Below, piece after piece: positions 9,211-18,290 of a stretch of 64,000 bases of DNA. Made by a program: the position numbers and the translations under genes. This stretch comes from Paenibacillus sp. FSL H8-0079 (lineage in GTDB: Bacteria > Bacillota > Bacilli > Paenibacillales > Paenibacillaceae): positions 1,550,001 through 1,614,000 of the forward strand of contig NZ_CP150300.1 in NCBI RefSeq assembly GCF_037991315.1. Reading direction: 5' to 3'. Positions within the stretch are counted from its first letter, which is position 1, and each line of letters begins with the position of its first letter. The notes below the pieces were generated by a model. That model had not been told where the DNA came from. It searched no databases and worked only from the letters and a program-made list of their open reading frames with translations.

Positions 9211-10340
9211 TCAAGATGCATCTGCACATGGCAGATGTTCATTCTGTTCCTCTGTCTTGCGAAGTAACATTCGGAAAAAGACGAGCGCTCCAAGCCCCAT
9301 GAGTACATACAGACCAGCCATCGCATATGAAGGCAGAAAGGCACCAATGGTTAACCCGAGACTTCCGAGGAGGGCAGCTGCGTTATAGCTCAACCCGTCA
9401 GCAGTCATGTAGGCAGCACGGTCCGAATCGGGAATCATACCCGCGAGCATGACTAGACGAACAGGAGCGTACATCAATTCTCCAATGGTCAGCAGTATAG
9501 CGGATGAGATAAATGCAGACCTGAAATATCTGAGCCGAACAGTTGGGCGGTGAATTCACTTTTTAAACGAACAGCGATGTATTTATCCAACTGGAATTCC
9601 AGGGAGACAGAAAGTACTGTAGCCATGAAAAATACCATAAAACGTTTGTCTTGAAAGACCGCCCAGTATGTGTTCAGTATGTTCTTCTGGATTGGAGCAT
9701 CTGCCTCCATTAGTCTGGTGGATGGACCGGAACCCTTGGAATGCTTTGTACTACTAATTGCACGTTTATCCATTGTTTCACGAACCATAAAGACCAAAAT
9801 AAAAAGAGAAACCATACTTTCTAGGCATACCAGACTGAACAATAGAAAACGAAATGATTCGAAAAATAGTCCGCCCATCAGTGCGCCAAAGGTTACAGCA
9901 ACGTTTGTTGTCCAATATTGCAATCCGTATACATAATGGCGTTCATGTTCACTGCTTACATCGACAATCATGGCATTAGCAATGGGGACGGTGATCCCTG
10001 AACTGAGACTGCTGAGCAGAAACATGACACAAGTGACGATGATCGAATCCATCCACGGCGAGTTGGCGCTGGCCAAGCATAGTAGAGCCACGACCTGCAG
10101 ACTTTGTGCGATCACCATTAATTTCTTTCGTCCAATTCGGTCAGACCAATATCCTGCCCACAACCCCACAATCATGGAAACCACAATATTGACCATCAGC
10201 AATAACCCCGCCAAGCCTGCGCCAATCTGAACACTCAGATAGATCGCCATGAATGGAATGATGGACTTCTGGGTTAGATCGGTGAAAAAATCAGTAATGA
10301 TGCGTATCCTGATGTTCAGGTGCAAATCGGCGTATTTCAT
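9211..10340 (-). pseudogene. MFS transporter, disrupted by deletion and frameshift
   Basis: Two frames together encode one major-facilitator protein. The first (start 10338-10340, AAGGAAG ribosome site) gives TM1 onward with the family motif between TM2 and TM3 (GYWSDRIGRKK) and stops at 9489 after QLFGSDISG. The second frame resumes directly with the TM10-11 region (SSAILLTIGELMYAPVR ... ) and runs to 9211. The combined length is about 375 residues against the usual 410-420, so roughly TM8-TM9 appear deleted and the frame shifted at the junction near 9515-9530. It is divergent from an SgrR-like regulator, with which MFS exporters are often paired. A sequencing error could explain a frameshift but not the missing segment. 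Confidence 0.75.
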
Positions 10341-10505
10341 AAGTCGTTCTTCTTCCTTCCCGCTGGTCATGTTGATGTTACTGAGTATAATGGAGAAAAA
10401 CCTGAAGAAAAACTGTAGAAGCAACCGAATGGATTTCGTATTTTAGTAGATGGAGCAAAGTACTTAAAAGATAGAAGTTAGAACATAGAAGAAGGGAGGA
10501 CATAT

Positions 10506-12395
10506 ATGGACGTATCAGAACATTACATTCAATTGCGATTGAACTTTCTGCATGTGCATGAGAAACAAGAAGTACATACAACGGTAGGTGAACTCGCCGA
10601 TCATTTATGTTGTACCATGCGTAACATGAACCTCATTATGAACAAATTCAAGGAGAACGGATGGGTCATGTGGAACCCGCAGCGCGGCAGAGGCAAAAAA
10701 TCGATACTTGTCTTTTGCGTACCGCTGCTTGAAGTGGCTCGTGAACGATTTGACCATCTCCTGAATGGGAACAGGATCGAGGACGCCTATGAACTGGCCT
10801 CCACCTTACCAATTACGATGCGAGAACATCTGATGCAGCAAATGCAGCATCAATTCGGTCTGCATTCGAACGAGGGAGCCAGAGGGCGAATGGATACATT
10901 ACGGATTCCGCAGAATACACCGTTTAAGACACTGGACCCAACGCAGACGGCGATGTGGGGAGAAGTTTTCATCATTGCAGAGGTGTTCGATCGTTTGGTT
11001 CGCTATAATGCTGAACGCCAAGTCTGCGAGCCGAGTCTGGCTATGGCATGGGAGAGTCATGCGGATGGAAGGGAATGGACCTTTTATCTGCACAAAGGCA
11101 TACCTTTTCATCATGGAAGGATTCTCGATGCAGAGGACGTCAAGTTTACCTTTGATCGTATTATCTCTGACAGGAGTAATCCTTCCAGGCCGCTGTTTGG
11201 TTCGATTGAGAGCATAGAGGCGTATGACCAGTTGACTGTACGTTTTGTGTTGAATAAGCCAAACTTCATGTTCCCGGATCTGATGAGCAGTATGTGTGCA
11301 TCTATCCTGCCTAGAGATGTGGAGATGAACCCGCTTCATCCGATTGGAACAGGACCTTATCGATTGACTCGTCATAATTCGAAACTGCTTGTGCTTGAGG
11401 TGTTCCTTGCCTATTTCAGAGGACGGGCTTATGTGGATCGTGTTGAAGTGTGGCAGCTCCCTCACTCAGCAAAGGCGGAGTCCATCATCAAGCATGATTT
11501 ATTTCCGGATACACAACCTCGTGCCGTACAGCATGAGATGCAGGGCGGTGTGTATATGACGTTTAATATGCAAAAGAAAGGGCCACAGCATGATGTGAAT
11601 TTTCGCCTGGCTGTCCAACTGCTATTGAATGCACATGAGTTGTCGGAAGCGCTTGGGAGCACAAACACGCAGGCTGCCTATAGTCTGATTCGAGAACGAG
11701 TTCAGAACCAGCATCTAACGGAGAGCCCGGATCAAGGGGAGCCGTGGAAACAGCAATCGGAAAGATTGGATCAACCAGAAGGTTCCCCAAAATCAGCAAC
11801 TTTAATAGAGTCTTCACTGGCGCAGGCCTCAGCATTATTACGTCGTAGCTCTTACCAGGGGCAGATATTAGATCTGTGGGTGGAAGAAGGAGAGAAGATG
11901 GAGGCAGACATGATCTGGTTTGCAGAGAGATGTGAACAGATTGGCTTACATATATGCATTATTCCGGGAGACCCGGTCCATGCAGTCTATCAAGATGGAT
12001 TCAGGGATTGTGATCTGATCTATACAGGAGAAGTGTTCGATGATCATGTCGTGCTGAGTCTGGTGACGATGTATACATTCCAGAACACGTTATTCCTGAT
12101 TGCGATGAATGATTACTGGAGACATGAACTGGAACAGGAATGCGGACGAGTGGTCATGATCCAGGAACCAGCGGAGCGGTTGAATAGATTGATTCAGCTG
12201 GAAGATCGACTTATTCAGGAGGCGTTGCTTCTGCCTACGTACAGCTTCAAGGAAGAACATGCGCATCATTCTTCTCTGCGTGGTTATCACGTTGCGGGGC
12301 ATGGTCTGCCTGATCTGCGCCGATTGTGGGTGAAGAGAAGACCTGGTACCGCTGAAGAGGATACGAGTTATCCGGTGTATATTCCGTTGTGGTAG
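10506..12395 (+). CDS. SgrR-family regulator (winged HTH fused to ABC solute-binding domain)
   Basis: 629 residues. Residues 1-110 form the SgrR_N winged helix (TTVGELADHLCCTMRNMNLIMNKFKENGWVMWNPQRGRGKKS). From about 125 the protein matches extracellular family 5 solute-binding proteins (MDTLRIPQNTPFKTLDPTQTA, AEVFDRLVRYNA, LAMAWESHADGREWTFYLHKGIPFHHG, DAEDVKFTFDRI) but it has no signal peptide, so the binding domain acts as a cytosolic sensor. E. coli SgrR responds to glucose-phosphate stress; here the ligand is unknown. It starts behind AGAAGGGAGGA and is divergent from the broken MFS transporter gene, probably its former target. Confidence 0.85.
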   Translation: MDVSEHYIQLRLNFLHVHEKQEVHTTVGELADHLCCTMRNMNLIMNKFKENGWVMWNPQRGRGKKSILVFCVPLLEVARERFDHLLNGNRIEDAYELASTLPITMREHLMQQMQHQFGLHSNEGARGRMDTLRIPQNTPFKTLDPTQTAMWGEVFIIAEVFDRLVRYNAERQVCEPSLAMAWESHADGREWTFYLHKGIPFHHGRILDAEDVKFTFDRIISDRSNPSRPLFGSIESIEAYDQLTVRFVLNKPNFMFPDLMSSMCASILPRDVEMNPLHPIGTGPYRLTRHNSKLLVLEVFLAYFRGRAYVDRVEVWQLPHSAKAESIIKHDLFPDTQPRAVQHEMQGGVYMTFNMQKKGPQHDVNFRLAVQLLLNAHELSEALGSTNTQAAYSLIRERVQNQHLTESPDQGEPWKQQSERLDQPEGSPKSATLIESSLAQASALLRRSSYQGQILDLWVEEGEKMEADMIWFAERCEQIGLHICIIPGDPVHAVYQDGFRDCDLIYTGEVFDDHVVLSLVTMYTFQNTLFLIAMNDYWRHELEQECGRVVMIQEPAERLNRLIQLEDRLIQEALLLPTYSFKEEHAHHSSLRGYHVAGHGLPDLRRLWVKRRPGTAEEDTSYPVYIPLW

Positions 12396-12431
12396 GAACG
12401 AGTACCACAACGGAAATACACCAGGAATTGT

Positions 12432-12625
12432 CTATATAAATTGAACTAAACATTTATACAAAACGGAGAGGGCAGAAATAACTTGAGGAAGCAGAGCGTT
12501 CGCATTTATCCCCGGATTTCCCCTTTATGAAAAGGAATCAAAAAAATCTGGGGATAACAGCGATCAGAAGGTTGTTCTGTCATCGGAGTGACCCGTGTAA
12601 ATATTCATTAGTTCAATTTATATAG
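12432..12625. repeat. intergenic palindromic element, family A, copy 1 (~194 bp)
   Basis: Bounded by a perfect 18-bp terminal inverted repeat, CTATATAAATTGAACTAA at 12432-12449 and its reverse complement at 12608-12625. Inside lie a second pair (GGAGAGGGCAGAA / TTCTGTCATCGGAG) and a third (TTATCCCCGGATTTCCCC / AATCTGGGGATAA), so the whole element can fold into one long stem. Related copies lie at 20477-20668 (inverted) and 26583-26775. All three are between genes, and none encodes a protein. Confidence 0.85.
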
Positions 12626-12636
12626 GTTCAGATCAT

Positions 12637-14130
12637 TTACGAAACTCTGATGAATTCAATAGGCTTCGTACCCGGCTCAAGCAACAAAGGAATGGAGATG
12701 GATTGAGCAACTTCTGATGATTCATTCAGGTTGAACGTATACGTAATCTTCAGACCGAATAACACAAATTCGACCGAAAACGTATCTTTTCCAGTGTATT
12801 CCATAGGCATTTCGATGGCGTTAAAAGTTGCCTGCAACCCGTTCGTTGTTTCCTGAATGGACATTTCGCCATAACCAGGATGCGTGTAAATACCCGCATA
12901 AGCGGTGAGAGCACGATCGCACGGAGCGACTTGAGGTTCTTCAACGGTTTCCTCAACGTCAGTTTCTGGTTGAATAGATAATTCCGAAGAATTCTCCGGA
13001 TTAGTCTCTGTTTCTGCCGGTTCTTTCCCCATTAATTTGCTCATTCTGGAACTCCAATTGACGGGTTCCAATCCAAGCAGTCGGTCCATGATATGAAAAG
13101 CAACTGTATATGGAATAACACTTCCGTTGGTATTGCTCAGTACTACGATCCCGATCTGCTCCTCTGGCAAAAAGGCAACCTGTGACGTAAAGCCGTCAAT
13201 CCCCCCGCCATGATGAATCATGGCATGTCCACGATACGGCTCGATCATCCAACCCAGACCGTATGTACCCACAGGTAGCTCTTTGCTGTTGAATGCTGAA
13301 TCACAAGCCATCTGAGGACTGTGCATAACCTTCATTTGTTCCTTGGAGATCAATGATTGTCCTTTCCACTGTCCTGAATGCAATTGGAACTGAAGCCATG
13401 CGATCATGTCGACCAGATTACTGTTAATAGAGCCGGCAGGGCCAACAGCGTCAATAGCTCGAAATGGTATTCTTGTATGCTGACCTTCCTGTTCCATATA
13501 AGGACAGGCATAGTCAGTCTGAAGCTGCATCTCATCGACAGAGAACAGGCTTGAGTTCATACCTAGCGGGTCAAATATAGATTTTTGAACAACTTCTTCC
13601 CACGAATTTTCTTTCAATTGTCCAACCAGATAACCTGCCGTCATGTACATCAGATTCTGATACTGCCATTTGTTTCGGAAATCCTGATTCGGCTCCAGGT
13701 ACTGTAATGTACGAACAAGCTCTTCTCTTGTACGTGGGGAGTTGTACCATACCAACTCATGTCTTGGAAGGCCGGAGCGATGACACAACATGTCGCGAAT
13801 GGTGAGACGTTCTGTTGCGACCGGATCGAACATTCGGAAGTCTTTCATATATGTCTTCACAGGTGCATCCCAGTCGAGTATCCCCTGATCCACCAGCATG
13901 GCAGCAGTTGTTGCCGTAAAGGCTTTGGTACATGAACCGATGGCAAACAGTGTATTGGCGGTAACTTCAAGTTTAGACTCCAGATCACGGTACCCGTAGC
14001 CTTTTTGCCAGATGACCTCATCCTTATGTATTACAGCCACTGCAGTGCCGACACCTTTCCATAGTTGAAGTTGCTCGGTGATGAATTCGTCCAGTCCTTC
14101 CAGTGAAGCGCGAAGCTGAGTTATCGTCAT
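12637..14130 (-). CDS. cytoplasmic serine hydrolase, class C beta-lactamase/Pab87-like
   Basis: 497 residues without a signal peptide. The active-site triad motifs are all present: SCTK (S66-K69), YQN (Y157-N159) and HHGGGIDGF near residue 310 (the HxG box). A Thr/Glu/Pro-rich linker (ETNPENSSELSIQPETD) joins this to a C-terminal lipocalin-like domain of the DUF3471 type. This architecture resembles the Pab87 peptidase and related esterases rather than a true beta-lactamase. Start ATG at 14128-14130 has GGAGGGGAAGG close upstream. It is not paralogous to the SLH-anchored hydrolase at 5685 except in the catalytic domain. Substrate unknown. Confidence 0.88.
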   Translation of the reverse strand: MTITQLRASLEGLDEFITEQLQLWKGVGTAVAVIHKDEVIWQKGYGYRDLESKLEVTANTLFAIGSCTKAFTATTAAMLVDQGILDWDAPVKTYMKDFRMFDPVATERLTIRDMLCHRSGLPRHELVWYNSPRTREELVRTLQYLEPNQDFRNKWQYQNLMYMTAGYLVGQLKENSWEEVVQKSIFDPLGMNSSLFSVDEMQLQTDYACPYMEQEGQHTRIPFRAIDAVGPAGSINSNLVDMIAWLQFQLHSGQWKGQSLISKEQMKVMHSPQMACDSAFNSKELPVGTYGLGWMIEPYRGHAMIHHGGGIDGFTSQVAFLPEEQIGIVVLSNTNGSVIPYTVAFHIMDRLLGLEPVNWSSRMSKLMGKEPAETETNPENSSELSIQPETDVEETVEEPQVAPCDRALTAYAGIYTHPGYGEMSIQETTNGLQATFNAIEMPMEYTGKDTFSVEFVLFGLKITYTFNLNESSEVAQSISIPLLLEPGTKPIEFIRVS

Positions 14131-14378
14131 ACCTTCCCCTCCCGATATTCAATGAATTGGATCGTTTCCTACAATCCACTATGCCTTTTCTGGATAAAGT
14201 TAACATCCTCCCCAAGACTGATTTTGCGTAGCAATGCCGTATTAACTGACTTCACTGCATGCTTGTCAAACTAGTCCGCATATATCGAACAAGTCCCTCA
14301 TAACATGTACTAATCAAGTAGGGGTTCTGCTGCAAGCACAATCCTGAAGTGAAAACATGTGCTAAAGGGGATGATGTC

Positions 14379-15578
14379 ATGCGCCGAATATCATGGATGC
14401 TTGCCATGGTATTGGTCTTATCGGTCTTGCTTGCCGCCTGCGGGAAGAAGGATGCGGCAGCTGTGGTCAAAGATCTGAACGAAGTCGTAGGAGAGATGGA
14501 AAGTTACCAGGGGGCAGGCGTGATGACGCTGCATACCGGAGATTCGCCGCAGCAGTACAAGGTCGAGGTATGGCATCAGAAGCCTTCCTATTATCGTATT
14601 GCGTTAACCAATGCCAAAAAGGATGTAACACAGATTGTCTTGCGTAACGATGAGGGTGTGTTTGTTCTGACGCCTAGCCAGAACAAGAGCTTCCGTTTCC
14701 AGAGCGACTGGCCAGATAACCAAGGACAGGTATATCTCTACGAAACATTGATTCGGAGCATTACTGGGGATACGACCCGTCAGTTTGCGGATGAGAAGGA
14801 GAGCTATGTTTTTGATGTAGCTGCCAATTATAATACACATGCACTCGTCAGACAGAAAATCTGGCTGAACAAATCGGATTACGCACCGAAACAGGTGGAG
14901 GTATCCGACTCCAATGCCAATGTGGTCGTGGATGTGAAGTTTGATTCCTTCAAATTCGGTGCTGCATTTGAGAAAGACGCCTTTGACATGCAACGTAACA
15001 TGACAGCCAATACAGAAGAAGGCGGCAAAACAGGAACGGACTCTGGTGTGGCTCCTGCGGAGCAAACAGGTAATGAGGGCGGTAAAGAACCTGCCAATCC
15101 TCAGACTGCGCCAGAAACAGACGGCGCTGTCACTGATGGACAGTCGGGTGTAGGTGTTGACACAGAGCAGCAAGGTACAGAGGGTGCTGCAACAGGTCAG
15201 GAAGGCGAAGAGCCAACACTTGCAGAACCGGAAGGGGCAGACAGCTTCGGGGTGATTCAGCCGACCTATGCGCCGGAAGGCGTGCAGCTCAAGGATGATC
15301 AGATTCTGGAGGAAGCAGGAGACTATTCCGTCATGCTTCGTTATGAAGGAACATACAATTACACGATATTCGAAGCCAGACCGCAGGATCGTGCTGTGTC
15401 GCTTGCCCCATCCCGTGTACTGGATCTAGGATTCACACTAGGGATGGTCAGCGGAGATGCACTGCAGACACTGACATGGACGACAGATGGTATAGAATAT
15501 CGGATCACCAGTGCCGACCTGCCTGATAACGAAATGGTACGTATTGCAACATCGATGCAAGAAGAGTCAGGCAAATGA
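14379..15578 (+). CDS. LolA-like lipoprotein (YdcC/GerS-like), with DUF4367-like C-terminus
   Basis: Starting at the ATG at 14379 (AAAGGGGATG ribosome site), 399 residues. A lipoprotein signal peptide ends in the lipobox LLAAC, so the mature protein is anchored by Cys to the outer face of the membrane. Residues about 25-215 form a LolA/LolB-like beta fold (MESYQGAGVMTLHTG, YKVEVWHQKPSYYRIAL, IWLNKSDYAPKQVEV). A low-complexity Gly/Thr/Glu/Gln linker follows, then a DUF4367-like domain (about 300-395). It sits immediately before alr, as ydcC does in B. subtilis, and the related GerS is needed for spore germination in Clostridioides; a sporulation or germination role is plausible. Confidence 0.8.
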   Translation: MRRISWMLAMVLVLSVLLAACGKKDAAAVVKDLNEVVGEMESYQGAGVMTLHTGDSPQQYKVEVWHQKPSYYRIALTNAKKDVTQIVLRNDEGVFVLTPSQNKSFRFQSDWPDNQGQVYLYETLIRSITGDTTRQFADEKESYVFDVAANYNTHALVRQKIWLNKSDYAPKQVEVSDSNANVVVDVKFDSFKFGAAFEKDAFDMQRNMTANTEEGGKTGTDSGVAPAEQTGNEGGKEPANPQTAPETDGAVTDGQSGVGVDTEQQGTEGAATGQEGEEPTLAEPEGADSFGVIQPTYAPEGVQLKDDQILEEAGDYSVMLRYEGTYNYTIFEARPQDRAVSLAPSRVLDLGFTLGMVSGDALQTLTWTTDGIEYRITSADLPDNEMVRIATSMQEESGK

Positions 15579-15973
15579 TTTTTGAACAAATGAACGAATA
15601 GTAGCATAAACATAAGGAATGCTAAGAAGCATCGGAGACCCGTTCTCCGGTGCTTTGCTTTGATGAGAGACATGTGTACATCTGGAACTGATTTTCTTAC
15701 TCGGAGCACCCAATAATACAAAACGCGCTTCTACGCAGAGGGAACCGGGTAAATAATCGATATAAGCAGATTTTTGTTAGGGTGAAAAGTGAAATTTTGC
15801 CTTGCAAATCTCGTTTATCGATCTTCTTCTGTGTTCGCATTTGTTCCTCAAACGGCGCACCTTGCACCTGTTTTTGAATGCGAAACTTCGGTTCATTTGA
15901 CAGTCACATGCTAGAGCATTACGATGGAGTCTGACGTGAGCCGGATTAAGATGATTAGAGAAGGTGACTTAAC
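15579..15973. other. intergenic region with terminator before alr
   Basis: Contains a terminator at 15627-15661 (AAGCA-TCGGAGA stem, CCCGT loop, TCTCC-GGTGCTTTGCTTT) that ends the lipoprotein transcript. The remaining ~310 bases up to alr hold no gene or structured RNA that I can recognise; presumably the alr promoter lies here. Confidence 0.7.
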
Positions 15974-17161
15974 GTGCAAGGACAATATCGGCCGACCCAA
16001 GCGGAAATCAATTTGGATCATTTGTGTACTAACGTAGAAGCTTTCCGCGAGGCATTGCCTCAGGGCATGAAATTCCTCGCTTGTGTGAAGGCCAATGCCT
16101 ATGGACACGGAGCGGTGGAGACGGCTAGAGAACTGGAACGAGTGGGTGTGGATTACTTAAGTGTTGCTTTTCTTGACGAAGCTCTGGAACTGCGACAATA
16201 TGGGATTACGATTCCAATTCTGGTATTGGGTTATACACCGCCTGAAGGGATCGCTGTTGCTTGGAAACATGATGTGACCATCACGCTGTTTAGCAGGGAA
16301 GTGCTTGATGCCATTCGACATCTGGATGCGAGCACATTCGCTAACCAACTGAAGGTTCATATCAAAATCGACAGCGGCATGGGCCGATTAGGTCTGTTGC
16401 CTGGCGATGAGGCATTGGCTTTCATAGAGGAAGTGGCCTCGCTTGATCAGGTGATGTTGGAAGGCATGTTTACCCATTTTGCCAAAGCGGATGAAGAAGA
16501 CAAAACCTATACACTGGAGCAGTATCGACGGTTCCAAAGCGTGGTTCATGCGCTCAGGGATCAGGGATGTGTCATCCCGATTATACATACGGCGAACAGC
16601 GCCGCTGCCATTGATACACCGGAATTATCCTATGACATGGTACGTGTAGGAATCAGCCTGTACGGATTGTATCCTTCGGCTCAGGTGAATCATCAGGTGG
16701 TGAAGCTGTCCCCGGTATTGACGCTGAAGACGAAGGCGGTTCTGGTCAAAACACTGCCACCCCATTGGGGGATCAGTTACGGAACCCGATATGTTACACA
16801 AGGGCACGAACGAATAGCGACCCTGCCGATCGGCTATGCAGACGGATTCTCAAGAATGCTGACAGGTAAAGCACAAGTGCTTGTGCGCGGTCGCCGCGTT
16901 CCTGTCGTTGGTACGATCTGCATGGATCAGTGTATGGTGTCGTTACAATCTTTCGCGGAAGAAGCGGAAGAAATTCAAGTCGGCGAAGAGGTTGTCCTCA
17001 TCGGTCATCAGTCTGGTGGCGTTATAACCGCAGACGAGGTGGCAATCCAGCTCGGTACGATTGCTTATGAAGTGATCTGCATGATGGCGCACCGCATTCC
17101 ACGGGTCTATACCCGTGACAGCGCAGTAGTCGCCAGAATCAATCCACTTTTGACATCCTGA
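15974..17161 (+). CDS. alr: alanine racemase
   Basis: 395 residues with a GTG start behind AAGGTGACTTAAC. The PLP-binding lysine is K39 in the motif CVKANAYGHG. The TIM-barrel part (IKIDSGMGRLG, HTANSAA, VRVGISLYGLYP) is followed by the C-terminal beta domain with the catalytic tyrosine region (GISYGTRYVT) and LPIGYADGFSR, TICMDQCMV. It converts L- to D-alanine for peptidoglycan in the cytosol and may also influence spore germination. The gene order lipoprotein-alr-ndoAI-ndoA matches B. subtilis. Confidence 0.97.
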   Translation: MQGQYRPTQAEINLDHLCTNVEAFREALPQGMKFLACVKANAYGHGAVETARELERVGVDYLSVAFLDEALELRQYGITIPILVLGYTPPEGIAVAWKHDVTITLFSREVLDAIRHLDASTFANQLKVHIKIDSGMGRLGLLPGDEALAFIEEVASLDQVMLEGMFTHFAKADEEDKTYTLEQYRRFQSVVHALRDQGCVIPIIHTANSAAAIDTPELSYDMVRVGISLYGLYPSAQVNHQVVKLSPVLTLKTKAVLVKTLPPHWGISYGTRYVTQGHERIATLPIGYADGFSRMLTGKAQVLVRGRRVPVVGTICMDQCMVSLQSFAEEAEEIQVGEEVVLIGHQSGGVITADEVAIQLGTIAYEVICMMAHRIPRVYTRDSAVVARINPLLTS

Positions 17162-17419
17162 CAAGTAAACTGGACGTCATTACCAATAAACTTTTTTCAG
17201 AACAGAAGGAAAACTGTCGGAGCATCTCGAATTATGTATGACGATAGGATTTAAATCCTGAAATGAGATGTTTGGTCTGTACGAATATTGTTCCCCGTGT
17301 TTATAATGGAGTACAGCATACTTGATATACTCGGGGCATATATATTCCTTTGTATAAAAGTTCTGGAAAAACGTAATACTGGTTCACAATGGCGAAAGGT
17401 TTGTGGGGGTGGAAGAAAG

Positions 17420-17701
17420 GTGGCCAACTTGCAGAACACCAAGCGGATCATGATCAGTTTACCTGATTATCTTTTGCAGGAAGTGGATGGCATCGTAGCG
17501 CTGGAGAATTCCAACCGCAGCGAATTGATTAGGCAGGCTATGAAGCTGTATTTGACGGAGCGTAAGAAACGTTACATCCGTGAAACGATGCAGCGCGGGT
17601 ACATGGAGATGGCAAAAATTAATCTGACCATGGCATCCGAAGCCTTTCATGCGGAGGAAGATGCGGACAGCACTCTGGACCGCTTAGTTAGCGGGGTGTA
17701 G
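17420..17701 (+). CDS. ndoAI: EndoAI/MazE-type antitoxin (ribbon-helix-helix)
   Basis: With the GTG at 17420 as start the protein has 93 residues, the same length as B. subtilis EndoAI; GGGGGTGGAAGAAA lies just upstream. A longer frame from 17288 would add 44 residues that do not fit the family. The N-terminal ribbon-helix-helix DNA-binding segment is TKRIMISLPDYLLQEVDGIVALENSNRSELIRQAMKLYL split between strand and helices; the C-terminal tail (FHAEEDADSTLDRLVSG) is the acidic toxin-wrapping part. Three bases separate its stop from the toxin start. It neutralises the toxin and probably autoregulates the operon. Confidence 0.93.
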   Translation: MANLQNTKRIMISLPDYLLQEVDGIVALENSNRSELIRQAMKLYLTERKKRYIRETMQRGYMEMAKINLTMASEAFHAEEDADSTLDRLVSGV

Positions 17702-17704
17702 ACA

Positions 17705-18055
17705 TTGATCGTAAAACGTGGTGACGTTTTTTTTGCGGATCTTTCTCCCGTTGTCGGTTCCGAGCAAGGCGGAGTCAGGCCGGTTCTGGTGATCCAGAAT
17801 GATATCGGCAACCGGTTCAGTCCAACTTGTATTGTGGCGGCTATTACCGCCCAGATCCAGAAGGCAAAGCTGCCAACGCATGTGGAAATTGATGCGGCGG
17901 CACACGGCTTTGACCGGGACTCGGTTATTTTGCTCGAACAAATACGGACGATTGATAAGCAAAGGCTGACTGACAAGATTACCCATCTGGACGAGGAGAC
18001 CATGAAATTGGTCAACGAAGCCTTACAGATCAGTCTTGGTTTAATCGATTTTTAA
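17705..18055 (+). CDS. ndoA: EndoA/MazF-type endoribonuclease toxin
   Basis: 116 residues, TTG start three bases after the antitoxin stop, ribosome site (GCGGGGTG) inside the antitoxin's last codons. It is a clear MazF/Pem[34 protein letters not shown] at the start (given in pieces: the Arg and Gln-Gly-Gly-Val-Arg-Pro catalytic loop), and [29 protein letters not shown], with the catalytic Thr/Arg region. The B. subtilis enzyme cuts mRNA at UACAU. In Bacillus the rsb-sigB stress cluster follows; here a terminator and an alpha-galactosidase gene follow instead. Confidence 0.95.
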   Translation: MIVKRGDVFFADLSPVVGSEQGGVRPVLVIQNDIGNRFSPTCIVAAITAQIQKAKLPTHVEIDAAAHGFDRDSVILLEQIRTIDKQRLTDKITHLDEETMKLVNEALQISLGLIDF

Positions 18056-18143
18056 GGCAGCAATCAGCGTCTTGTACGCTGTCCTGCCGTCCGTTGGCAA
18101 TGGATGTTCCTGTAAGGGAACACACTAATTTCAGACTGTAACC

Positions 18144-18185
18144 AAAAGAGCGTATGGCATCCTTCGGGCTGTTGTACGCTCTTTT
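18144..18185 (+). terminator. Rho-independent terminator after ndoA
   Basis: AAAAGAGCGTA pairs with TACGCTCTTTT across an 18-20 base loop, with T-rich continuation. It separates the toxin-antitoxin operon from the galactosidase gene. Confidence 0.75.
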
Positions 18186-18290
18186 GATTAAAGCATGATG
18201 AAAGCGTAGAACATTGGCGATCTTTTCGTTATAATGGAACCTGAGAAACCGTTTACCCGAAAGACCTATATATAGAGGTGGAGGAGACAT

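Noticed and set aside
12637..14130. True beta-lactamase (resistance) annotation for the serine hydrolase
   Set aside because: No signal peptide, and the C-terminal DUF3471-like domain points to a cytosolic peptidase or esterase; catalytic motifs alone do not imply drug resistance.
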